Source: Edaphochlamys debaryana
Lineage: Eukaryota; Chlorophyta; Chlorophyceae; Chlamydomonadales
Length of the DNA: 64,000 nucleotides
Assembly: GCA_016858145.1 (NCBI GenBank)
Contig: JAEHOE010000021.1
Coordinates: 496,001 to 560,000 of the forward strand
Reading direction: 5' to 3'
The notes below the pieces were generated by a model that was given only the letters and a program-made list of their open reading frames with translations, was not told the origin of the DNA and did no database searches. Each line of letters opens with the position of its first letter. Positions within the stretch are counted from its first letter, which is position 1. This document shows, piece by piece, positions 12,001 through 22,014 of the stretch. The position numbers and the translations under genes were made by a program.

Positions 12001-13105
12001 AGGTGCTGCATGCGAGCCTGCGACGGTTGGGTTTGCGACACCTACGCTTGTGGCCCGCCTTTGCCGCGCACCAACCTCCGCCTCATCAGCAGAAGCACGC
12101 GAGCGTCCCAACGATTCTGGCCCCAAGCTCTCTGAGGCTGACGATGGGGACCGCGCTACAGGGCGGAGCTTGCCGACCCCCTTCGCTCACATGTCGCGGG
12201 GTATCCGAGGTTGTGAAGATGAATGGCACGTCAGGGAGGTGCTTCCCAAACGTTTCCTGCTCGAGGGGATGGGCGGGTGTGAGGGGGGTTCATCAGTAGT
12301 GGTGACTGTGGCGTAGCGTGCCCACTTGCGCCTCAGGTACCCTCGCACGTACCACACATGTGTGCCCCCTTGTCCCCCCTTGTCCCCCTTGTACTCCGCG
12401 GTTTCGGGAGTCCAGCTTGGACGGGCCCCGTCGCTGATTCTCTGGAGCGTGGAGGGGGGCTTCCCTCCCACCGCTAGCCAGCGTGCCCTCGCCCTCGCCC
12501 TGCCCCGCCCACGCCACGCGCCTCCAGGTGCAGCAGGGTCCGCATGTTGGTGAGGTGTATTGCCGCATGGTGTTGCATGGTTGGCCAGTCTATGGGGGTT
12601 AGCAGCATAGCCTTGCCCCCGAAGAACCTGGTACTCCGGGAGGAAGGGCACCGGGCGTGGGACGGGGTGGCGCGTTGTTAGGGCAAAGCGCGAAACCCTG
12701 ACGGTTGGCAAGTGCCCACCAGTCGACTGAGGGCCCGCGGACTCACCCCACAGTTATACCACGAGCGGCGCGCGTGCCGAAGTGCTCGCTCGCCCAGCGC
12801 GTCGCTTTGAGGTGTGTGCCCAGAGCGCGATGGATGGCCAGGTCCGCGTCCACTTGCGCGTAGGTGCGTTCATATTGACTGCAGCCTAGGGATGCATGTA
12901 TGGCCAGCTGCTGGTGCGCTTTGTTGACTTTGGTGCCTCTCGATTGTCCGCTCGTTGGCGATAACTGCGCCAACGCGAGCCACAGCCACAGCCACATCCA
13001 TACAAAGCCTCCTCTTCTTCGCGTTGTTTGAGCGTCTGCGACGTGTACCGCGGACTCTGGAGGGCTCGCATATTTCGCTGTAGTGCGGACGCGACAACCC
13101 CACAT
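9093..13105 (-). CDS. GT90 (CAP10/rumi-type) protein O-glycosyltransferase
   Basis: Twelve exons on the minus strand: 13105-12747, 12627-12522, 12441-12349, 12256-12191, 11952-11771, 11656-11567, 11069-10934, 10493-10402, 10244-10193, 9873-9839, 9697-9515, 9249-9093. All phases agree and give 516 aa. Family features in order: LPDVPFIF..SD; PIMGICKSDFWPDLLLP-like segment; IPWEERKEVLFGRFT; HHASIKYLANMEGQG then SSRLEQLLPIGSLVFK; YYAYYYRTLLKPGVN; EDVLEKLDWARENDDKARRI; ACYWYR. These match the nucleotide-sugar-binding half of GT90 enzymes, which add glucose or xylose to proteins in the ER/Golgi. The N-terminus has a hydrophobic stretch (VWMWLWLWLALAQL), a signal peptide or type II anchor. Starts at 13105 and at the internal Met of that stretch are both possible. 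One intron (after 12522) uses a GC donor. Confidence 0.85.
11215..11465. repeat. imperfect short repeat inside a GT90 intron
   Basis: The core atggccagaaggtttc occurs three times, with a fourth diverged copy (gtcagccagaaggtcctg), each followed by a tract ending in tttctgg. The repeat occupies the intron between 11567 and 11069. No coding role is apparent. Confidence 0.5.
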
Positions 13106-13821
13106 GACTCTCTATACACGTTAGTCTATACACGTTAGTGGCTATTGTTGCGATAGGTATGGTCGGGCTTATGTGTTTGCCGGCTCCATCCCGCATGACT
13201 GGCTGGTACCCCGCCCGCCACGTGCCATCTTGTCCCCCCCTTTCACCCTCGCTGTCCCCCCGTGTCCACTCTCGTCCACCCCTGTCACACCGCGTGCGCC
13301 AAGAGCGCTCGCTCGTCCTTCTGGCCCCACTCACGAAATCTGTTGCAAGGACCCGGTGCTGGTGCATGAATCTTACCCCGCCTGCCACGTGCGTGGCAAT
13401 CGACTTTCTCACCCCGGTTCACCCCCGTTCACCCCTCGCGCTTGCCCCCTGTCCACTCCTCTCTGCCGTCCCGAAGGCGTCACAACCCCGCCCGTACTGT
13501 TGGCCTGTCCGCATACCCCTGAGCCACGCAGGCCCGCCCGTCCGAACAACTGACAAGGGTGGCCCGCCTCCGTGAGGCAAGCGGGAGGGAAAGCGGCTGA
13601 GCCCGTCCAACACGACGCACCCGGCCCTACTCCGTTCCGCAGCTCGTGTGGCTAGCCCCCTCGGGCTGCCTCGGCACAATTTAGTGCGCTCGTCAGGGGG
13701 CCAACCCCTCAGGCTCCTGGACATGGGCGCGGTGGCCAACCGGGTATTGTGTCGTGCTATGGGTTTTTTGGTCTCGGCCCTTGCACTGGCTTGCTTGCGA
13801 ATTCCGCTCAACCCAAGGCAC
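13106..13821. other. intergenic, between two minus-strand genes
   Basis: Holds the 5' flank of the GT90 gene and the 3' flank of the membrane-protein gene. C-rich on the plus strand, with several direct variants of ccccgtccactc. No gene, RNA or clear promoter motif was seen. Confidence 0.4.
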
Positions 13822-15618
13822 CTAGCTCGACGGCGGCTTGGGCCGTGGTCCAGCCGCCACCGCCGCTGCCAGCACAGCCGCAGCCGCCAGCATGCATGCG
13901 ACGCCACCGCGCACGCAGCCCCACTTGAACATGTTCGTGCCGGAGGCCGCCGCCACCGCGGCCTCCCACGCTGCCCCCGACGGCGCCACGCCAGCCAGCG
14001 CCTCCGCCGCGCTGTACCAGAGCGTCAGACCCACCTGCGGGGCCGTCAGGTGCTTGAGTGCGGCCGTCAGATGACGCCCAGGCAGGTCAAGCCAACACGG
14101 CATGTATGCGGCTGCAAATAAAGGGTCCCTGCGACGCCCGCCCGCAACCTGCGCACCTGCTGCACACCCTCTGTGCCATCGATCCACGCCAGCACAACCG
14201 GCATCGGCACCAGCGCGCCGCATGCAAACGCCGCCGCGCTGCCCAGCAGCGGCCGCCACAGCGTGTCGCCGCCGCCGGGAGGGCCTGCGCCCCCGTCCTG
14301 GCTGCTGTCGGCGGCGGCAGCGGCGCCTGCGGGGATGCATGCAGGATGGGCACATGGGTGGCTTGCGAGTACGGCGCCTGCGGGGGCCATGCACGGCACC
14401 TCGCTCGGCGCCTTGGCTGCGGCGCCCGCTGCAGCGACCGCCGCACCCTCGCGACCCGCCCGTGCCCCGCCCCTGCCCCGCCCCTGCCCCGCCCCTGCCC
14501 CGGCCCCACCCGCCCCCACCCGCCCGTGCCCCGCCCCTGCCCCGCCGCCCGCCGCCCCTGCCCCGCCCCTGCCCCGCCCCTGCCCCGCCGGCCCCACCGG
14601 CCCCTGCCCCGGCCCCACCCGCCAGTCCGGCCGCCAGCCGGTTCATGAGCACGAGGAAGGCGCCTCGGTAGCCGCACATGTAGGCGGTGACGTCGATGGC
14701 CTCAATGGCCTGCGGACAGCGAGGGATGTGGGGTGGGGTGGGTGGTGTGGGTGGGGTGCCGCCGGTGGCACGAGGACGGCGTGGGGGGGCTGCGCCTTGG
14801 CGTGCGTGCAGTAGCAGGGGAGCGGCAGTAGCGGCGCGTGGGCCTGCTGGACGAAGGGCTCCGAGGGCTCCAGCGCTGCATGCTGATGAGCGTTCCCTCC
14901 CCACGCACCACTCACCACGCACCCACCAGGTACAGCGCGCGGCCTTTGGCGCCCCAAGCGCCCAGAGCGGTGCCCACGTCCTCCGCCGAGTAGCCGCCAC
15001 GCAGGTCCAGGATCTGAGGGGCGCAGGCGCCGGAGGTAGTGAGAGGGATACACAGGCTGCTGGGGGCGGGGGCGTCCATAAACCTGGCCAGGCACGCAGC
15101 AAGCAAGGGGAGGGGAAGGACGAGGCCAGCGGTGTGGGTTGGGATCCTATGGGGAGCCCGCGTGAGGGCCGGGGGCGGTGCGGGGTACGTTGCCGTGGTG
15201 CATGGCTCCTCACCTGCAGCGCTGTGGCGTCACCGGCGAAGCCATTTTCGGCCGCTGCGGCCAGCATCTCGTTTGACAGCAAGTCGAAGGAAGCCAGAGA
15301 CGCAGCCGCGGCGCCCGCACACACCGCGAAGAAGGGCCAGCTTGTGACGGCGTACATGCGCGGAGAAGGCACCAGCGAGGCCGTGAACTGCTGCGCGAGG
15401 GAGAGGGTGCTCGCGTCCGTGGCGCTGAAGCGGGGCGGTCGGGCACTGGATCGCCTGCAGAGGGGGGCAGCGAAGCGCGGCACGGGCAGGGTGGCGCCAA
15501 GCCGACCGCCCAGAAGTTGTGTTCGGGTAGACATGCCATACTTGGCGGAGCTTGCCAAGGCGCAGTCGCGCGAGGCTGGTGGCACATGGGCGAGCACTGG
15601 CATTGCTGAAGCCAGCAT
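13822..15618 (-). CDS. four-helix membrane protein, possibly plastid-targeted
   Basis: Five exons: 15618 (or 15534)-15214, 15013-14927, 14709-14619, 14326-14157, 14034-13822; phases agree, 321 or 293 aa. The shorter start gives an Arg/Ser/Ala-rich leader (MSTRTQLLGG..) that resembles a chloroplast transit peptide. Hydrophobic segments: SWPFFAVCAGAAAASLASF, YRGAFLVLMNRLAAGLAG, LLGSAAAFACGALVPMPVVL and CMLAAAAVLAAAVAAG. A soluble patch reads LDLRGGYSAEDVGTALGAWG then GRALYL. This resembles a small bacterial membrane-protein type with a GY..AxA..L..LG..GR..Y motif, but the assignment is from memory and weak. The function is unknown. Confidence 0.6.
   Translation of the reverse strand: MLASAMPVLAHVPPASRDCALASSAKYGMSTRTQLLGGRLGATLPVPRFAAPLCRRSSARPPRFSATDASTLSLAQQFTASLVPSPRMYAVTSWPFFAVCAGAAAASLASFDLLSNEMLAAAAENGFAGDATALQVRSHAPRQRTPHRPRPSRGLPIGSQPTPLASSFPSPCLLRAWPGLWTPPPPAACVSLSLPPAPAPLRSWTCVAATRRRTWAPLWALGAPKAARCTWWVRGEWCVGRERSSACSAGALGALRPAGPRAATAAPLLLHARQGAAPPRRPRATGGTPPTPPTPPHIPRCPQAIEAIDVTAYMCGYRGAFLVLMNRLAAGLAGGAGAGAGGAGGAGAGQGRGRGGGRRGRGGARAGGGGWGRGRGGAGAGQGRGTGGSRGCGGRCSGRRSQGAERGAVHGPRRRRTRKPPMCPSCMHPRRRRCRRRQQPGRGRRPSRRRRHAVAAAAGQRGGVCMRRAGADAGCAGVDRWHRGCAAGAQVAGGRRRDPLFAAAYMPCWLDLPGRHLTAALKHLTAPQVGLTLWYSAAEALAGVAPSGAAWEAAVAAASGTNMFKWGCVRGGVACMLAAAAVLAAAVAAGPRPKPPSS
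14455..14620. repeat. gcccctgccccg minisatellite in an intron
   Basis: Many near-copies of a short C-rich unit (gcccctgccccg) with cc/cca variants. It lies just after the donor of exon 14709-14619, and the same tract read as coding gives only Gly/Ala/Arg/Gln repeats. Confidence 0.7.
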
Positions 15619-16582
15619 CCTCTTTACAGCCTACGCTATTCTTATCAGTGGAAAACGTGCAGCTATAAAAGGGCTCGTGGCGAGTCGCGACTGACCAAGC
15701 TGCCGTTCAATGGCCCGCATGCTTCGCGCTGATAGAGTGGAGCCGGGGCACGCTAGCAGTGAACCCAGTGCGTCGGGTAGTGAGCCGCCGCTAGGAGGAT
15801 TTATAGTTTCGGCCCGACACACGTTCGGGACGTACGCGTTCCCGCCGCCCGTCCGTCCCAGGGCCACGCCGTGGCGCTTTACATCCGCCTCGCAGGTGAG
15901 CTTGCGCCACGTTCTGGGACCCGCGGACGCCTGCACGCACACGCTGGGGGCCTCGGGCCTCCTGCCTGTCGCTCGGCCTCTCCCTCTTTCTGTTGCGTTG
16001 CGCACAGCCTAGTTGCGTTCAGCTGCATCCCCCTTCGTCGTCGTCCGGACTACGCTGCACGGCCCCTGCGAGCACAGAACCCCCCGCCCGTCCGTCCCAG
16101 GGCCACGCCTGCCTCCCCAGTCGCCCAGCCACACTCCCGCACTAGGATTTGCAGCAACACAGCAGCGAGGTACATCGCTCCCTTTCTGGGACCCCTGCCT
16201 TGCTGGGGTCTAGCAAGTGTACAGCAACCATTGCATGAGTCATGCATGACTATGCCCGAACAACGTGGCCGCAATTGCTTGGCCCACCCAGTCTTTCTCC
16301 CCCCTTCCCTCTCGCCTAACAACTCTGCACCGCAAAAGCATCGTAGGTCCGGAAGTATTTATCGTCCCTGTCCAACAACATGCCCCAACTGCACTCACTA
16401 TGGCCCAAGTTCCAGTGTGTTACGCGCCTAAACGCTACCATGCAACATTTCGAGATCCTACGTCCCTACACCGGTACACCGCGTCAATAGTTCCGAGCGG
16501 GTCAAGTCAAATGCACCACGACAAGCAAATGCCGGTTCTGCACATCCTAAGAATAGGCGCACCCACTGCTGCTAGCTCAAGC
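15619..16582. other. intergenic region with an inserted element
   Basis: No protein-coding exon recognised. The main feature is the direct-repeat-flanked element at 15847-16109, described separately. Confidence 0.4.
15847..16109 (+). mobile_element. direct-repeat-flanked element, copy 1 (intron-like ends)
   Basis: A perfect 24-bp direct repeat (starting gcccgtccgtccc, ending ggccacgcc) occurs at 15847-15870 and 16086-16109. The interior, 15896 to about 16077, runs gtgagcttgcgcc ... gcgagcacag, so it begins GT and ends AG. It matches, in inverted orientation, the element at 35732-36043. Compared with that copy it lacks about 90 bp in the middle. No transposase-like ORF is present. Confidence 0.6.
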
Positions 16583-19500
16583 CTACACGCCGTGCCGAAG
16601 CAGGGCGGACGCAGCCGAGGCCGCCAAGCCCGTCAGCAGCGGGGTCCCGCCTCGCGCCTCCTGCCGCCGCTCATCCCCGCTGTCCTCCGACTCGCTCCCG
16701 CTCCCGCTGTCGCTTTCGCTGTCCAGCTCACCAGCCCCGCCCTCTGTCCCCTCTCCGTGCCCCGCCTCGCGCTGTAAGCCGCCCTGCTTCGTGCCCGATC
16801 CGCTGTCAGCTGAGGCATCCGCCGCCCGGCCCTCAGCCCCAACACCAGCGCCCGCGTCCGCTCCAGCTCCCTCCGCGCCCTCCTGGGCCCCTGAAGCCGA
16901 GGCGGGGCCCTCCGTGCCGCGTTGCGCCTCCGCCTCCAGGGCCGCTGCCGCCATGGCTTCCTCCAGCAGCCGGGTGCGGGCCGCCTCGGACAGCGCAAGG
17001 AGGGCGTTCAGGGCATACACATCCACTCGGCGCCGCTCGCGGGCGGCGGCGGCGCGGTTTCGCTCCTCGGCCTGCGGCGGTGGGGGACACAAGGGGGGGC
17101 ATGGCTTAAAGGGATGACGTGAGCGTACGTGAGCGTGGCCGCGTGGGTGAGGAGCTCTGATACCGATGGAAGTCCAGCAGGACCGGGCCCCTAAGAAAAC
17201 AGAACAGCACGAGCGGTCCGAGCCTCCTTGGTGCACGGACGCTCCCGCGAGACCCCCTCGCCGCCTCCCGACTCACGTGCTTCTGCTTGCGCGCGGCCTC
17301 CTCGGCCTCCGCGGCCCGCGCCGACTCCCGCTGCGCCGCGTTGTAGGCTGCCAGGCGCTCCTGCGTGCGCCTCACCTGCCCGCCGAGGAGAAAGGGGTGG
17401 TGGTGGTTGTGGTGGTGGTGGTGTCAGCGCTCAGTACCAAGCGGAGAGTAAATATCTTCCCCCCGGGACTCTAGCTGTATTGCGCTCCCTTGTTACCGAG
17501 CTATTCGCGCCAACCAGCTACTTACGTGCTCGCCGGGGTCCCGAGCGGCCCGCGCCCCGGGGCCGTCGTCATCGGCGGTTGTTGCCCGCGCGGCCCCGCC
17601 TCCGCCGCCACCGGCACCACCCGCCGAGCCCCCGAGCTGCTGCGTGGAGAAGTGGCGCGCGGGGCTGGCGTGCCGGCTGTTACGGCGGGAGGGCGAGGCG
17701 CTGCCCGCTCCGTAGGACGAGGCCGAGCCAGACACCACGAGCAGATGTTCCGGGCCTCCGCGGCCGCCTCCGCCGCCTCCGCCACCGCCGTGGACCCCGC
17801 TGGCGCTGCGCAGCGCTGCTCCCAGCCCGGCCGGCGCCGTTTGGGACAGCGGGTTGGCGGCGCCGGGCCGAAGGCACGAGGGCGGCGCCAGGCCCTGCAG
17901 CTCGAGGCCCCCCGCCCCGAGCGGCCAGCCCTGGGCCTGGGCCAGGGCCTGTGACGCGGGCCCCTGCAGGGGCTGCGCCTGCTGGCCTTGGAGATGGTGG
18001 CCTTGGTGTTGGTCGCGCAGGTGCGCCACCACGCGGCTAGGTGGGCCCACGGCCCCGCCCGTTGCGCTCCCGCCGCCGCTGCCGTCGCCGCTGCTGCTCA
18101 AGGTGGCGCTCCGGTCGACGCTGGGTGCGGGGCCGTGGCAGCCGGACAGAGGTGCCAGAGTCATGGGCGGCGACATCAGGCCGGACGGCAGGAATTCGAG
18201 AGGCGACGGGGAGCGTCCGGGCTCAGGCGGTGTCGGCGGGTGAGGCAGCGGGGCAAGGTGGGGCAGGGGGCGCGTGTGAAAGCCGCCTCCGCTCCCATCT
18301 TCGCCCCATGTGTGGTCCTCTCCGGCAGCCCCTGCCCGCCCCAGGGCCGCCGCGGTAGCGGCCGAAGGGCTGCACGCCGCGGTCCCCTCGGGCTCAGTCA
18401 GAAGCGGCGGCAGCTGGGCGGCGTAAACCATCGACGAGGGGTCCCCGCCCGCGCCTCCGCTTGCACCCCCGCCGATGCCAGCAACCGTCAGTGGTGTGTG
18501 GGGAAGCGACAAGCAAGCGCTCTGGAGCGGCGGTGCCGCCATGCCCCCCACGGGCACTCCGGAGGCCAAGGAAGAGGAGGGCCGAGGGGCGTCCAGGCGC
18601 ATGGGGGGAGAGAGCGGCTCCAGGGAGGGGCGCCTCGCGCGTGGAGGGTGGCCTGACGCCGTGCCTGGGCGTGAACCCGCAGCACTCACTCCCGGCCCCG
18701 GCCCCGCCCGGGGCTCGGATGCAGCCGCCGAGGACACGGACAAGCTGGCTTGGTGCTGCAGCCCCGAGCTTGCGTGCGAACCCGGTGGTGGGTGAGTGGG
18801 CCCGTCCAGCAGCCGCCCGGCCGGCCGCAGGGGCGGCGTCGCCGTGGGTCTGGGGAGCGAAAGGCTGAGGGAGGGCGGCGCTGCGCCCAGATGTCCGCGT
18901 GACAGCTCGTCCCCGCTGCTGCCCGCACTGGCCCCACGGGCGGAGCTCCCCGCACTGGCGGGCCGAGAAGCGGTGCCGGAGGCAGCTACAGCTGACAGCG
19001 AGCCGTGTGGGTGTGGCTGCGGATGCAGGTATGGGTGGTCGAGGCCACCTGTCGTTGTGGGGGTTGCTGCCACGCTTGGGGATGACGGTGCGGGCACCCC
19101 GTGCGGGGCCTTGGGCAGCGGAGGTCGGCCCTGCGGTGCCGGCCCCGGCCCTGCTGCCGCCGATGGGGCCACGTGGGAGAGTGCCGCTGCCGCGCCCGCC
19201 CCTGCCACGCGTCCCGGCGGGGTGTCCCCTCCAGCAGACGCGGGTCGCGGGCTTAGCAATGCCGCGCCTGGAGAGGGGTAGCTGCCTCGCGGAGTGGTGA
19301 CGGGCGAGATGGTTATGGCTGGTGCCGTCCCCACCGGCCGCAGCTGCGGGGTCTGCTTGAAGCTCCCGCCTCCGCCGACGCCTCCCCCGCTGCGTCCCGG
19401 GGTGCCGCCCGTCAGCGAACGACGCAGCGGCGAGGTCCCTGCAGATGCGGCACTGGCGGCGGCGGCAATGCCGGAGCTTCTTCGCCGCGGGCTCGTGGGC

Positions 19501-21320
19501 GTGTGCGGCGTGGGCGGGGTGGACGGCGTGGCGGGCACAGCTCCGGACCCCAGCTGCGTTCGACTGCCCCGCGCCCCGCGCCTCCTTCGCCGCGGCGTTC
19601 TCCTCCCCTCCTTGCCGCCAGCGCCGCTGCTGCCTGCTGCTTCCGGCAGGGCGTTGCCCGGCCCAAGGCCGGTACGCCCCTCAGCGCCATCGGTTCCTGC
19701 CCCAGGCCCCGTGTCTTCCTCAGACGCGCTGCCGCTGTCACTGCAGCTACACGCCTCATCCGACCCCGTTCGCGCGGGAGGGTCGGTATTGGCGCTGGCT
19801 CCGGTGCCGGGCACAGCCACCGACAGGCCGCGGCCCGAGGCTGGCCTCAAGCCTTGCGGCGGAGCGTCGGCTGTGGATGCAGTGCAGTGGGGGGCTGAAG
19901 CGGAAGCAGCGGGTGGCCCGGGGCCTTCCCCGATGACCCCATGGTCAGCGCTGCCCTCGTGCGTGTGGGCCCCCGCGCTCCAAGACGTGCCCTGATGGGG
20001 CTCTGGCAATGAAAGACACGTCGAGCTGGCGCCCGCGCCGGCTTCCCCGACGCCTGCCCGGCAGCCGCTGGTTGGACGGCAGTGTGGGCGGTTCCCGGCC
20101 GCACCCAAGTCGTGGTCCGGTGCCCACGACCCGTGTGGGTGCGGCTCCACGGAACCGTGCGGCTGCGGAGGCGCCAGCGCAGCGCCAGCTGAGCCCTGGG
20201 CTGCTGGCGCGTCGGCGCCCGGCCCTCCACCGTGCCGCGTCCAGGACGGTGCAGGACTTTCTCCGTGGAGTGGGGAGCCAGCGACAGCTGCTGCATACCC
20301 CAAGCTCGGTGCCGTCGACCCTGGGCCTCCGCCTGGCCCCGGCTCCGGGGCACGAGCCCAGGGCGGAGGGGGCAGAGGCGGCGGCTCCTCCGCACCACCA
20401 GCCCCAGGCCCTCGCCCCACGGCGCCGCCGCCCTCAGGCCCGTGCAGATGGATGGCGGCAGCGTCAGGGGCGGCACAGGAGTGGGATGGGCCAGCCGCCG
20501 TTCGGGTGGAAGCGGACGGACCACCAGCGGCGGAGGCGGATGAGCCTGTGCTGTTGGCACTCCCGGCGAAGCTGCTGGCGTCGCTGGTCGAGGAGGCTGT
20601 GCCGCGAGAGGCGAGGCTGGAGGAAGCTAGGCTGGAGGACGTAGAGGCGCTGCGTTGTAGGGACTGGAAGGAGCGGATGTGGAGCCCCACGCCGCCCGAG
20701 GAGCTCCCGTGCGGGCCAGGAGGCGGCGGGGGAAAGTGCGGCGGGTGCAGGGGCGGTGCTTGGGGCTGGGCTGGATGCTGGGAGTGAGGGGCGTGGGCAT
20801 GGCGAGACGGCGGAGTCAGCAGCGATCCGCGGCCGCGGTTCGGTCCAGGAAAGACGTCGTTGGGGGCAGCACCAAAGGAGCCGCCGCTTGCGCTGGACCT
20901 CCGATGCTGGCTAGCGACTGCTGCTGCCGCAACCAGGGTTGCGCTGCCGCCATACGGTCCGCCTACACCGTCAGCGCCTGTCGACGTGAGCCCCAAGGTT
21001 GCCGCAAGCGATGCCGCGCCCAGAGCTCCAGTCCTTAGGCTGGCGCCCAGGCCCACCACCAGCTGTTGAGAGGAAGCGCGGCTGGGTGCTGTCGAGCTGC
21101 CGCCCAGCTTAGCAGCGCTGTCGAGGCCGTCATCCAGGCTACGTGTGACGCTGCCGGACCTGGTCGAGGGGGAGGGCGGTAGAGGGCAAGGTGGAATGAA
21201 GCGGGGGGCATGAACGGTTCGAAGAACTGGTCGAGTCTGGTCCCGGAGGTTGCGTCGGGGAGCGGGGAGTTGAGGGTCAAGGCAGGCGGCATGGCACACG
21301 CCCGGCATGCTGGAACCCAT
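16583..21320 (-). CDS. large disordered Ser/Pro/Gly protein with charged C-terminal helix
   Basis: Exons 21320-17526, 17375-17277 and 17071-16583, all phase 0, predict up to 1460 aa. A strong acceptor-like site (ccctcgaccag) at about 21160 means the first exon may instead begin at 21159 with further exons upstream, so the N-terminus is uncertain. Exon 1 is almost entirely low complexity: Ser, Pro, Gly, Ala, His-Pro runs and SPSRRNSRHASP-type basic/Ser motifs that look like phosphorylation substrates. Exons 2-3 encode a charged helix (RRTQERLAAYNAAQRESARAAEAEEAARKQ is split by the limit into RRTQERLAAYNA and EAEEAARKQKH) leading to RERRRVDVYALNALLALSEA, then an acidic Ser/Glu/Asp tail. No enzyme motif is visible; a scaffold or regulatory role is a guess. 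Confidence 0.55.
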
Positions 21321-22014
21321 CGTGTCGGGCGCAACCCCATCGGTTCACATCTTTCGTCGATGTGAGCTTACCTGACTGCCGCAGGCCTCCCGCGGACTTC
21401 CAGCGGCATTGGCTCACGCGGCCAGGTCTAAGCGGTGCCAGCACAAGCCAGGTCTCCCACTCCTCAGCATCGCGTTACGTGCTGTTCCAGGATATGGATT
21501 CTGTCGCTTTGGCTCAAAGGGCCCGCGTCGGGCATTAACATGGTTACACGTTGTTCAGTCGCGCGTGTGCGACATCGACGTTGCGAAAGCTTACGAACAT
21601 GTAGAAGTGAGTTTGTATCGACTTTTTGCGCATTCCCCTCCCGCGGTGGACGAGCATCCTGCATCGGGCTTGCTGCGAGAGGAGGAGAAGTAGGGCGGGA
21701 CTTGTCCGTGATTTGCGCGTTCGCATACACGGACTCTGCCCAGGCTGTAGGAATAGCATGCTTGTTGCTGCGCCTGCGCGTCGCGTTCTTGCGAAGCAGG
21801 CGCGAGGACTTGCACACGCGGTCTGCACGCGATCAGCCATCCCTGTGCGCCCCATTGCGCGTGGATCAACAGCTTATCTTCGATCCGGCTGCCCGGCTCC
21901 TGCGAGGAGGACCTACAGCACCGGGTAAGGCAAGGCCCTGCCTCGAACCAGCCCTCCCCGCCACGCCGTCCGCGAAACCCCGCCCGTCCCCTCTCCTCGA
22001 ACCACAGGCCAGCC
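21321..22014. promoter_or_regulatory. divergent promoter region
   Basis: About 0.7 kb separates two genes transcribed away from each other (disordered protein, minus; AARE, plus). A 5'-UTR intron for AARE is plausible: caccg|ggtaag at about 21924 and accacag|gcc at 22008. No TATA box or known operator could be assigned. Confidence 0.35.

Noticed and set aside
13822..15618. Unspliced 598-aa minus-strand protein
   Set aside because: Good splice sites with matching phases remove only low-complexity sequence and leave a coherent four-helix protein.
16013..16213. Small peptide shared by both copies of the 15.9/35.9 kb element
   Set aside because: The shared reading is a by-product of near-identical DNA. 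It lacks a consistent start and stop relative to the element in the two copies.
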